Shown piece after piece: positions 24,801-30,726 of a stretch of 33,164 nucleotides of DNA. Source of the DNA: Telmatospirillum sp. (GTDB taxonomy: Bacteria; Pseudomonadota; Alphaproteobacteria; Rhodospirillales; Magnetospirillaceae); NCBI GenBank assembly GCA_031291415.1, contig JARLJB010000372.1:1-33164 (forward strand). Reading direction: 5' to 3'. The translations under genes and the position numbers were made by a program. The notes below the pieces were generated by a model. That model worked only from the letters and a program-made list of their open reading frames with translations, did not search any database and was not told the DNA's origin. Position 1 is the stretch's first letter. Each line of letters starts with the position of its first letter.

Positions 24801-25633
24801 GGGTGCTGATCTACGCCACGGTCTGTCAGCTGGGGTACATCCTTCTCGGACTTTCACTCGGCTCGGCGATCGGCGTCGCCGGCGGTCTCATGCATCTGGT
24901 CAACCATATGCTGCTGAAGGATACCTTGTTCCTTGCCGCCGGTTGTATCCTTGCCCAGGCCCATGTCGTCGACCTCGACGATCTTGGCGGTCTGGGACGG
25001 AAAATGCCCTGGACCATGGGCATGTTCCTCTTCGCCGGCCTGTCGATCGCCGGCGTGCCGCCGCTCAACGGTTTCACCTCGAAATGGATGATCTTCCAGG
25101 CTTGTCTGCAGTCGGGGCATTACCTGCTGGGGCTGGCGGCGCTGATGGGCAGCCTGTTCACCCTGGCGGCCATTTTGAAGTTTGCCCACGCCGCTTTCAT
25201 GGGCGAGACGACAAGGGCGTCCGAGACGATGACCGAGGCTCCGGCCTGCATGTTGGTCGCCATGGGTGTTTTGGTCGCGTCGTCGGTGGCGATCGGATTT
25301 TTTCCCGGCCTGTTGCTGGTGCCGATCGCCGGCATCCAGCAATCGCTGGGGCTTGATGCGGTCGTTGCGACTTGGAGCGGTCCTCTCCCCGGTCTCGGAG
25401 GCTGGTCGAACGGACCGCTGGCGCTGCTGCTGATTGCGCCGGGGATGGTGGCCTGGCTTTACACCCGCTGCGGCGGTTCCAAGGTCCGCGTCGGCAACGT
25501 CCATCTCTGCGGCAACGCCTTCGACCTCAAGGAAAGCAAGATGAACGTCAACAGCCTTTACGAAAGCCCCGATGGTCTGATCCGCACGGTTCTGGCGGCA
25601 CCGGCCGACAAAGGGAGTGCCCGGCATGTCTGA
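21851..25633 (+). CDS. cooM: CooM, large antiporter-like subunit of CO-type energy-converting hydrogenase
   Basis: A 1260-residue polytopic protein of the NuoL/M/N-MrpA/D superfamily that forms the ion-pumping arm of a group 4 hydrogenase. Residues about 1-165 are only the C-terminal half of an antiporter module. A full module follows at about 215-700, with the TM5 glutamate Glu335 (FWELMTW) and TM7 lysine Lys416 (FAVKAGLFPVHGWLPDAH). A second full module at about 700-1190 has Glu813 (FWEIMSS) and Lys895 (LAMKAAMLP), but the usual HxWLPxAH stretch reads IRIDYQMHPATAP. Size and position match R. rubrum CooM. Start ATG at 21851 has GGGGA upstream; ATG 21836 and GTG 21722 are in frame but less likely. 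Its end overlaps cooK by eight bases. Confidence 0.9.
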   Translation: MLSSTILAWGGVLLLLAGEVAALASMRNVLRALVISSLAEMGYVLFGFGLGSVAADTGAVMHIAYQVVMRGLLFLALVPLVRAAGGSRLDQMAGIGQTNRAASLMFGFAMFSVMGLSPFKGSFSKFLVLYGAIEQGQWGLAVFGTLASIVSLFVYVTIIQRICFERRPEDEPAGQSSPIGMLWLPLAILTAATIGMSLDPQPLEAWAQRMVGAVGGAGLPDYESPWSMLVLVPYLGGFALYGIGLVSGRLRDLAAIALAAATLVLAWQNGNSDAASWLFAVIFAAVALVVVLYSFAYIRAHENANRYYFFLFLAIGSLLGLATEQQFGNFYVFWELMTWTTYFLVIHEQSEKALKAGRKYFLMCATGAYVMHFGILLLHAQIGSFDMVTIAANVDHLPPGVTTAIVFLFMAGFAVKAGLFPVHGWLPDAHPVAPSSISAPMSGIVTKAGVFGLIKVLFVLFGAGLLSKASPAGSFSSFGLTLSGLGAVTVVYAEIKALRERELKRMLAYSTLAQVGEIIAVLGLGSYLALAGATFHVMNHAAMKSLLFLAAGSFIFRLGRKSIDDFKGVGRAMPLTGLFFAIGALGVMGLPPFSGFFSKFLMIYACVEAGQWPLAAIILTGSVIGAVYYARVLRILFFERYEGAPVAEAPFSMLLATGLLAVVVVLGGLLPGYGVDLVRPVADLAASRGGMLVVDIPNLQMLWPTSAIVAALGAGLAFFVGRYHPVPAGLLSVLAMLGSVAAILAEGAYGETLSFWFALLIAGVGAVNLLHSIGYMRHGHAHGRYYFLFLAMIAGLLGMAASPDLFNFFAFWEIMSSWTLFFLIIHEETPEALREGFKYFLFNFIGASIMFLGIAMLGARSGGFGFDQIRAAAPGMELPWLAGSLVLILLGLAMKAAMLPIRIDYQMHPATAPTPVSGYISSVLLKSGPYGVLKLFAVLGGTVLFSRLGMVMDVSLPFYVLSVVAAITVLYAGAQAMIQTGVKRVLIYATVCQLGYILLGLSLGSAIGVAGGLMHLVNHMLLKDTLFLAAGCILAQAHVVDLDDLGGLGRKMPWTMGMFLFAGLSIAGVPPLNGFTSKWMIFQACLQSGHYLLGLAALMGSLFTLAAILKFAHAAFMGETTRASETMTEAPACMLVAMGVLVASSVAIGFFPGLLLVPIAGIQQSLGLDAVVATWSGPLPGLGGWSNGPLALLLIAPGMVAWLYTRCGGSKVRVGNVHLCGNAFDLKESKMNVNSLYESPDGLIRTVLAAPADKGSARHV

Positions 25634-26585
25634 TAGTCTTTCCCTGCTGTTTGCGGTCCTGGTCTTCCCAGGCGGGCTGTTCGCCCTGGTGCTTGGCCTG
25701 GCGATCAAGGGTGTCGACCGCCGTGTCGCCGCCCGCCTGCAACGCCGCGTCGGACCGCCGCTGCTGCAACCGTTCTTCGACCTTATCAAACTGTCGCGCA
25801 AAGAGACGATGGTTCCCGCCCAGGCATCCGCCTTCATCTTCCGGTGGGTGCCCCTGGTCGGCCTGTCGGCGATGGCGCTGGCGGCGGCGATGATTCCGAT
25901 CAATGGGGTCTACCAGCCCAGTACTGAGCTTGGCGATCTGCTGGCGCTGTTTTATCTGCTGGCGGTGCCGGCCGTGGTCCTGATGCTGGCCGGCTCCGCC
26001 TCGGGTTCACCGTTCGGCGCTATCGGATTTTCCCGGGAAATGGCCATCATGCTGGCCTACGAAGGCCCGGTGCTGCTGGCCTTGCTGTCGGTGGCGATCC
26101 GGGTCGGCGTCGGCGAGGGACATCTGATCAGCCTGTCGCTGTCGGACATCGTGGCCTATCAGATCGCCCATGGCCCGTTCCTGCTCGATCCCTGGATGTG
26201 GCCGGCGCTGTTGACCTTCCTCTGCTTCTTCCCGGCCAATCTCGGCGTCCTGCCCTTCGATATTCCGGAGGCTGAAACCGAAGTGCTGGAAGGACCATTG
26301 CTCGAGTATTCCGGGCCGTCGCTCGGTCTGTTCAAGATGATGTCGGCGGTGAAATGCGTCGTCGTTCTCGGTCTCGGCATCACACTGTTCCTGCCGGGCG
26401 GGCCGGACGGTATCGCCGGATTGCTTGTCTTCGCGGTGAAATGCACGGTTCTGGCCGTCCTTGGCGTCACCGTCGTACGAACCGCCATGGGACGCATGCG
26501 GATCGATCAGGCTTTCTATTTCTTCCTTAAATGGCCGGCTGCGCTTGGTATCGCCAGTCTGGTCATCGTTCTGGCGAGGTCGTGA
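25626..26585 (+). CDS. cooK: CooK, NuoH-like membrane subunit of hydrogenase
   Basis: A 319-residue NuoH/HyfC/EchB-like membrane protein that anchors the soluble hydrogenase arm and links electron transfer to ion movement. About eight hydrophobic helices are visible. Family features include ARLQRRVGPPLLQPFFDLIKL near the N-terminus and PFDIPEAETEVLEGPLLEYSGPSLGLFKM, the acidic cytoplasmic loop that contacts the NuoB/NuoD-like subunits. ATG 25626 overlaps the cooM stop and has GGGAG upstream; a GTG three codons earlier is possible. The stop is one base before the next ATG. Confidence 0.92.
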   Translation: MSDSLSLLFAVLVFPGGLFALVLGLAIKGVDRRVAARLQRRVGPPLLQPFFDLIKLSRKETMVPAQASAFIFRWVPLVGLSAMALAAAMIPINGVYQPSTELGDLLALFYLLAVPAVVLMLAGSASGSPFGAIGFSREMAIMLAYEGPVLLALLSVAIRVGVGEGHLISLSLSDIVAYQIAHGPFLLDPWMWPALLTFLCFFPANLGVLPFDIPEAETEVLEGPLLEYSGPSLGLFKMMSAVKCVVVLGLGITLFLPGGPDGIAGLLVFAVKCTVLAVLGVTVVRTAMGRMRIDQAFYFFLKWPAALGIASLVIVLARS

Positions 26586-26586
26586 G

Positions 26587-27030
26587 ATGAACGCGCAGAA
26601 TCCCTCCCTGCTGTCACGGCTTTCGTCAAAGTCGCCGTGGCTTTATCGGATCAACGCCGGGTCTTGCAACGGCTGCGATGTCGAACTGGCAACCACGGCG
26701 ATTATTCCCCGCTACGACGTCGAACGGCTTGGCTGCCAATATTGCGGCAGTCCCAAGCACGCCGACATCGTGCTGATCACCGGTCCCCTGACGATCCGGG
26801 TGAAAGACAAGGTCTTGCGTCTCTACGAGGAAATTCCCGACCCCAAGGTGACGGTCGCCGTCGGCGTTTGTCCGATTTCGGGCGGTGTCTTCCGGGACAG
26901 TTACGCGATTGCCGGACCGCTCGACAATTTCATTCCGGTCGACATCAACATTCCGGGATGTCCTCCACGTCCACAGGCGATCATCGAAGGCATCGCCAAG
27001 GCGATTGCCATTTGGCAGTCACGAATTTAG
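26587..27030 (+). CDS. cooL: CooL, NuoB-like small subunit of hydrogenase
   Basis: A 147-residue small subunit of the NuoB/EchC/HycG type that carries the proximal [4Fe-4S] cluster. Cluster ligands are visible: Cys27 and Cys30 in GSCNGCDVE, a cysteine in VGVCPISGG and one in IPGCPPRP. A further pair (GCQYC) is extra. As in group 4 hydrogenases, there is no twin-arginine signal or long C-terminal domain, so the protein faces the cytoplasm. The ATG follows GAGG, one base after the cooK stop. Confidence 0.93.
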   Translation: MNAQNPSLLSRLSSKSPWLYRINAGSCNGCDVELATTAIIPRYDVERLGCQYCGSPKHADIVLITGPLTIRVKDKVLRLYEEIPDPKVTVAVGVCPISGGVFRDSYAIAGPLDNFIPVDINIPGCPPRPQAIIEGIAKAIAIWQSRI

Positions 27031-27040
27031 GGAGGTCGTC

Positions 27041-27550
27041 GTGTGGTTCTTACCCGTTCTCATCAGGAACCTGTTGAAAGGTCCGTCGACCGAGGCTTTC
27101 CCGTTCGGCGAGGCGATGACGCCGAAAAAGATGCGCGCCCGGATCGCTTTCGATCCCGAGTCCTGCGCTCTTTGCCGGGTTTGCGCGCGGATCTGTCCGG
27201 CCGGCGCCATTCAGTTCGAGAAAAGGCCCGACGGGCTCGAATTCAATCTCTGGCACAATAGCTGCGTTTTCTGCGGCTTGTGCACCCTTTACTGCGAGTC
27301 CGAAGGGCTGCACGCGACCGGCGATTGGCATCTGTCGCATCCGCAATCGGAAAAGTACGACCTGGTCGAAAAGGCGACGGTGAAATTCCAGAAATGCAGC
27401 AAATGCGGCAAACAGAAGATGCCGGCGCCGCTGCCGCTGATGGCCAAGCTTTATCCGGGACTGAGCGCCGACGAAATCGAACGTCTGCGCGCCATGTGCC
27501 CGCAATGCCGCAAGGCCGAAACCGCACCCCAGGACGGAGGCACCCAATGA
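27041..27550 (+). CDS. cooX: CooX, polyferredoxin-like electron-transfer subunit
   Basis: A 169-residue iron-sulfur protein of the NuoI/EchF type. Two CxxCxxCxxxC clusters are present: Cys42, 45, 48, 52 (CALCRVCARIC) and Cys75, 78, 81, 85 (CVFCGLCTLYC), with the second followed by glutamate rather than proline. A C-terminal addition carries CSKC (119, 122) and CPQC (153, 156), which looks like a zinc- or rubredoxin-type site. It should accept electrons from reduced ferredoxin and pass them to CooL. The GTG start at 27041 follows GGAGG at 27031-27035; a longer upstream reading frame overlaps cooL. The stop overlaps cooU. Confidence 0.9.
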   Translation: MWFLPVLIRNLLKGPSTEAFPFGEAMTPKKMRARIAFDPESCALCRVCARICPAGAIQFEKRPDGLEFNLWHNSCVFCGLCTLYCESEGLHATGDWHLSHPQSEKYDLVEKATVKFQKCSKCGKQKMPAPLPLMAKLYPGLSADEIERLRAMCPQCRKAETAPQDGGTQ

Positions 27551-28080
27551 AGGACGTGGAGGTTATCGTAACCAGGAGTCTGGCGGCGGCCGCGGCCGAC
27601 CGCTACCAGGTGAATTGGCGGACCGATGTCAAAGGGGTGACGACCGGTTGGTGCGTGCTCGACGACAAGGATGAGCTTGTCGCCGTCGCCCGCGCTTTGA
27701 CCGAGCTGTCGGCACGTCTTTCGACCATCACCGCCTATGGGGCGGAAAAAGCCAAACAGACCGGAAAATTCGAGATCGCCTATCACTTCGACCTGGATGG
27801 CGACACCCTGACGGTGACCGTGCATATTCCGGTCGAGGGCGAGATCGACAGCATGACCCCCTATTTCGCCAATGCCGACTGGCCGGAACGCGAAATGGCC
27901 GAACTCTACGGTATCCGATTGCGCGGGCACCCGCATCCCGAACGTCTGTTCATCGACGAATCCCTGGGTGAAGCGGTGTTCGACCAGTACATCCCCTATT
28001 CGACCATGGTCAACGCGGCGACCACCAAAGGCCTTTGGGAAAAGGTGCTCGCCAAGGGCAAGGAACAGGTGGCGAAATGA
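27547..28080 (+). CDS. cooU: CooU, NuoC-like subunit of hydrogenase
   Basis: A 177-residue protein of the NuoC/EchD (30-kDa) family. The diagnostic C-terminal segment is WPEREMAELYGIRLRGHPHPERLFIDE, close to the family's ERExxDLYGxxFxGHPxxRR. It supports the NuoD-like subunit in the peripheral arm. The N-terminal part is less conserved. Start ATG overlaps the cooX stop by four bases (ATGA), and its own stop overlaps the cooH start in the same way, so the set is tightly coupled. Confidence 0.92.
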   Translation: MKDVEVIVTRSLAAAAADRYQVNWRTDVKGVTTGWCVLDDKDELVAVARALTELSARLSTITAYGAEKAKQTGKFEIAYHFDLDGDTLTVTVHIPVEGEIDSMTPYFANADWPEREMAELYGIRLRGHPHPERLFIDESLGEAVFDQYIPYSTMVNAATTKGLWEKVLAKGKEQVAK

Positions 28081-29159
28081 GCACCTATAAGATTCCGGTC
28101 GGGCCGCTGCATGTGGCTCTCGAAGAACCGATGTTCTTCAAGGTCGAGGTTGAAGGCGAAACCGTCGTCGGTCTCGACATCACCGCCGGTCATGCCCATC
28201 GCGGCATCGAATATCTGGTGGCCAAGCGCAACATCCACCAGAACATCGTTCTGACCGAACGCATCTGCTCTTTGTGTTCCAACAGCCACCCGTTCTCCTA
28301 CTGCATGGCTCTGGAGCGCATCGCCGGCATCGTCGTGCCCGAGCGCGTTGAATATCTGCGGGTCGTCGCCGACGAGATCAAGCGCATCGCCTCGCATCTG
28401 TTCAATGTCGCCATCACCGCTCATTTGGTCGGGTTTGATTCGCTGTTCATGCATGTCATGGAAATCCGCGAAATCATGCAAGACACCAAGGAGAGCATCT
28501 TCGGCAATCGCATGGATCTCGGCGCCAATTGCATCGGCGGCGTGCGCTACGATCTCGACGCCGAGGGGCGCGGCTATCTGTTGGCGCAGCTCGACAAACT
28601 GAAGGCGCCGCTGGCCGAGGTTCGCGCTCTTTATGAGACCAACGGCTCATTCCTGCGGCGAACCAAAGGGGTTGGTGTGTTGCCGCGCGCCGAAGCCATC
28701 CGGCTGGGGTTGGTCGGACCGGTGGCCCGGGCCAGTGGTGTCGATTACGACGTCCGCCGCAAGGCTCCTTACGTCGTCTATGACAAGCTGTCTTTCGATG
28801 TTCAGACCCTGCCCGACGGCGACGTGTGGTCGCGCACCATGATCCGTCTGCGGGAAGCCATCGAGTCCATCCGGATCATCGAACAATGCATGCGCGACAT
28901 GCCGGAAGGGCCGACGACGATCGATAAGACGCCGGAAATCCCAGCCGGCGAGTCGATCGCCAAATCCGAGGCACCGCGTGGCGAGCTGATCTACTATCTG
29001 CGCACCGACGGCTCGGATAAGCCGGAACGCCTCAAGTGGCGGGTGCCCAGTTACAACAACTGGAAAGGTCTTCAGGTCATGCTGACCGGCGCGAAGGTGG
29101 CCGATATCGCCCTTGTCGTTGGCAGTATCGATCCCTGTATTTCCTGTACCGAACGGTAA
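28077..29159 (+). CDS. cooH: CooH, NiFe hydrogenase large subunit (group 4)
   Basis: A 360-residue NuoD-like large subunit with the NiFe active site. The N-terminal pair is Cys64 and Cys67 (ERICSLCSNSHP), and the C-terminal pair is Cys354 and Cys357 in DPCISCTER, the final residues of the protein. There is no C-terminal extension after CxxCxxR, so no maturation endopeptidase cut is needed; this has been reported for CooH and EchE. A small-subunit interface segment (HRGIEYLVAKRNIHQN) is intact. Start ATGA overlaps cooU. It is last of cooMKLXUH; no CODH gene follows. Downstream come folded intercistronic elements, then hypA. Confidence 0.95.
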   Translation: MSTYKIPVGPLHVALEEPMFFKVEVEGETVVGLDITAGHAHRGIEYLVAKRNIHQNIVLTERICSLCSNSHPFSYCMALERIAGIVVPERVEYLRVVADEIKRIASHLFNVAITAHLVGFDSLFMHVMEIREIMQDTKESIFGNRMDLGANCIGGVRYDLDAEGRGYLLAQLDKLKAPLAEVRALYETNGSFLRRTKGVGVLPRAEAIRLGLVGPVARASGVDYDVRRKAPYVVYDKLSFDVQTLPDGDVWSRTMIRLREAIESIRIIEQCMRDMPEGPTTIDKTPEIPAGESIAKSEAPRGELIYYLRTDGSDKPERLKWRVPSYNNWKGLQVMLTGAKVADIALVVGSIDPCISCTER

Positions 29160-29161
29160 TA

Positions 29162-29196
29162 CCAGCCCGCAATGAGCCAGACTCATTGCGGGCTGG
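29162..29196 (+). terminator. Perfect 15-base stem after cooH
   Basis: CCAGCCCGCAATGAG and CTCATTGCGGGCTGG pair perfectly around CCAGA, beginning three bases after the cooH stop. There is no T-tract, so it may be a rho-independent terminator without one, a 3'-end stabiliser or a processing site that lets the cooH and hypA segments differ in abundance. Confidence 0.5.
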
Positions 29197-29238
29197 CTGG
29201 CCCATTGAGGGCCCGCGAGTTTATGCGAGCGTAGCCTA

Positions 29239-29299
29239 GGGTTTCGGAGAAACCCGCCCGGCGCATGAGGGCTTCGTTGATCGGTTTCGATCAACGAAG
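29239..29299 (+). other. Two further hairpins before hypA
   Basis: GGGTTT-CGGAG-AAACCC (29239-29255) and CTTCGTTGATCG-GTTT-CGATCAACGAAG (29272-29299; perfect 12-base stem) lie in the 159-base cooH-hypA gap. The second ends 19 bases before the hypA ATG. They could form an alternate structure with the 15-base stem; no riboswitch was recognised. Confidence 0.45.
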
Positions 29300-29318
29300 G
29301 TTGGTAAAAGGATCGTCG

Positions 29319-29657
29319 ATGCACGAAGCATCCATCGTCAGCGGCCTGATGCGCGTTCTGCTTGATCATGCCGCTCAGCATGGGGTCGATCATATCTGCC
29401 GGGTCACCGTCAAGGTTGGACGGTTGCGCGCGGTCGAACCCCGGGCGCTGATTGGCTGCTTCGAGGCTTTTGCCGAGGAAACCATTGCCGAGGGGGCGGA
29501 ACTGGTCGTCGTCTCGGTGCCGATCGTCGGGCGGTGCGACGACTGCGGCGGGGAATTCGAAATCACCGGCTTTCTCTTTCGTTGTACGCAATGCCAGAGT
29601 TCCGAGATTACGCTGATCAGCGGACAGGAACTTTATCTCGACAGCTTCGAGACATGA
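29319..29657 (+). CDS. hypA: HypA, nickel delivery protein
   Basis: A 112-residue hydrogenase maturation factor that hands nickel to the large subunit with HypB. N-terminal MHEAS provides His2 as the nickel ligand. The zinc domain has two CxxC pairs, Cys73/76 (CDDC) and Cys89/92 (CTQC). Start ATG 29319 follows AAAGGA; upstream in-frame codons run through the hairpins and are unlikely. The stop is 39 bases before hypB. Confidence 0.95.
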   Translation: MHEASIVSGLMRVLLDHAAQHGVDHICRVTVKVGRLRAVEPRALIGCFEAFAEETIAEGAELVVVSVPIVGRCDDCGGEFEITGFLFRCTQCQSSEITLISGQELYLDSFET

Positions 29658-29696
29658 GCAGGGCAAACGGCAGAGCCATTGGCACAGGAGTGACCC

Positions 29697-30434
29697 ATGT
29701 GTAAGGAATGCGGATGCGACAGCCATGTGGTCGCGCCGACGCCGGGACCCAGGCGGATCGACGTCGTCCAGAATCTCCTGAGCGAGAACGATCACCAGGC
29801 GCTTCATAATCAGGAACATTTCGATGCGCATGGTGTCATCGCCATCAATCTGATGTCCTCACCCGGCAGCGGCAAGACCAGCCTGCTGGAAGCGACCATC
29901 GAGGCGTTGGCCGGCGAGCTGCGGATCGCCGTGATCGAAGGCGATCTCGAAACGGAAAACGACGCCCTGCGCATTCGACGCCATGGCGTGCCCGCCGTGC
30001 AGATCACCACCGGCATGGCTTGTCATCTCGATGCCGGCATGGTGCATGACGCGCTCCACCATCTCGATCTCGACGATATCGATCTGCTGTTCATCGAGAA
30101 CGTTGGAAATCTGGTCTGCCCGGCCGGCTTCGCTCTTGGCCAGCATGCCGACGTCGTCTTGCTGTCGGCGACCGAAGGCGACGATAAGCCGGCGAAATAT
30201 CCGGTGATTTTCCGCCAGGCGAGCCGCGTGCTGATCACCAAGGCCGATCTCTTGCCCTATCTCGGTGATTTTGATCCCGCGCGGGCCGCCGCCGCCGTTC
30301 ACCGGCTGGCCGCCGACATGCCGATCGATGTGCTGTCGGCGAAAAGCGGGGCCGGCATGGACGGCTGGTTGGGCTGGTTGCGGACTTTCCGCCGGCAGCT
30401 CCAACCGCTTCGCAGATCCGTCTCCCACAAATAG
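29697..30434 (+). CDS. hypB: HypB, nickel-insertion GTPase
   Basis: A 245-residue GTPase that drives nickel insertion into CooH. The N-terminus MCKECGCDSH holds a CxxCxC nickel-binding site. There is no His-rich stretch after it, so a nickel-storage role is unlikely. G1 is SSPGSGKTSL; D-motif EGDLETENDALRI; FIENVGNLVCPAGF carries the conserved metal-site cysteine; G4 is ITKADLLP. Start ATG follows AGGAG. hypC, hypD, hypE and hypF are absent from the window and must lie elsewhere if the hydrogenase is active. Confidence 0.95.
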   Translation: MCKECGCDSHVVAPTPGPRRIDVVQNLLSENDHQALHNQEHFDAHGVIAINLMSSPGSGKTSLLEATIEALAGELRIAVIEGDLETENDALRIRRHGVPAVQITTGMACHLDAGMVHDALHHLDLDDIDLLFIENVGNLVCPAGFALGQHADVVLLSATEGDDKPAKYPVIFRQASRVLITKADLLPYLGDFDPARAAAAVHRLAADMPIDVLSAKSGAGMDGWLGWLRTFRRQLQPLRRSVSHK

Positions 30435-30439
30435 GAGTA

Positions 30440-30478
30440 GGACGAGCGTCCCTGCTCGTCACGCCGCGAGCCGCGGCG
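30440..30478. repeat. Palindromic repeat plus GC-rich hairpin, copy 1
   Basis: GACGAGC-GTCCCT-GCTCGTC (30441-30460) then ACGCCGCG-AGC-CGCGGCGT (30461-30479). The unit recurs with 34 of 39 bases alike at 30576-30614. It starts six bases after the hypB stop and could serve as its terminator, though without a T-tract. Confidence 0.65.
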
Positions 30479-30526
30479 TTCCTTCTGGCGACAACGTCGG
30501 GATCCCTTTCCGGCTTTGCCGGAACT

Positions 30527-30546
30527 CCGGCAGAGACGCCGGAGCC
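30527..30546. repeat. Palindromic repeat, CTCCGGC arms
   Basis: CTCCGGC-AGAGAC-GCCGGAG: same loop as 59-78, but with one arm base changed from A to T and its partner changed from T to A. A nine-base perfect inverted repeat (CCACTGGTG / CACCAGTGG, 30547-30576) follows, and a seven-base hairpin TTCCGGC-TTT-GCCGGAA precedes it at 30510-30526. Confidence 0.65.
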
Positions 30547-30575
30547 ACTGGTGGGACGTAAAAGTCACCAGTGGG

Positions 30576-30661
30576 ACGAGCGTCTCTGCCCGTCGCGCCG
30601 CGGGCAGCGGCGGCTCTTCAGGCAGTATCATCAGTATCTGACACCGGCGGCGACGCCGGTG
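30576..30661. repeat. Palindromic repeats, copies 2 and 3 before lytS
   Basis: 30577-30596 is GACGAGC-GTCTCT-GCCCGTC (one stem mismatch), and 30576-30614 repeats copy 1 with five changes. 30642-30661 is CACCGGC-GGCGAC-GCCGGTG, the arm set of 59-78 with a changed loop. Together with 30440-30546 they fill most of the 292-base gap between hypB and the sensor kinase, which holds no gene of its own. Confidence 0.6.
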
Positions 30662-30726
30662 CGGCTTCCGTGTTACTCCGGAGTTCCCATATCATCGCTG
30701 TCGGACATCCGGATGGGACGCCACGC

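Noticed and set aside
29160-29318. tRNA or known riboswitch in the cooH-hypA gap
   Set aside because: Strong stems but no cloverleaf, anticodon arm or any known riboswitch core.
30440-30661. CRISPR array from the repeat cluster
   Set aside because: Repeats are irregular in spacing, orientation and sequence, with no unique uniform spacers.
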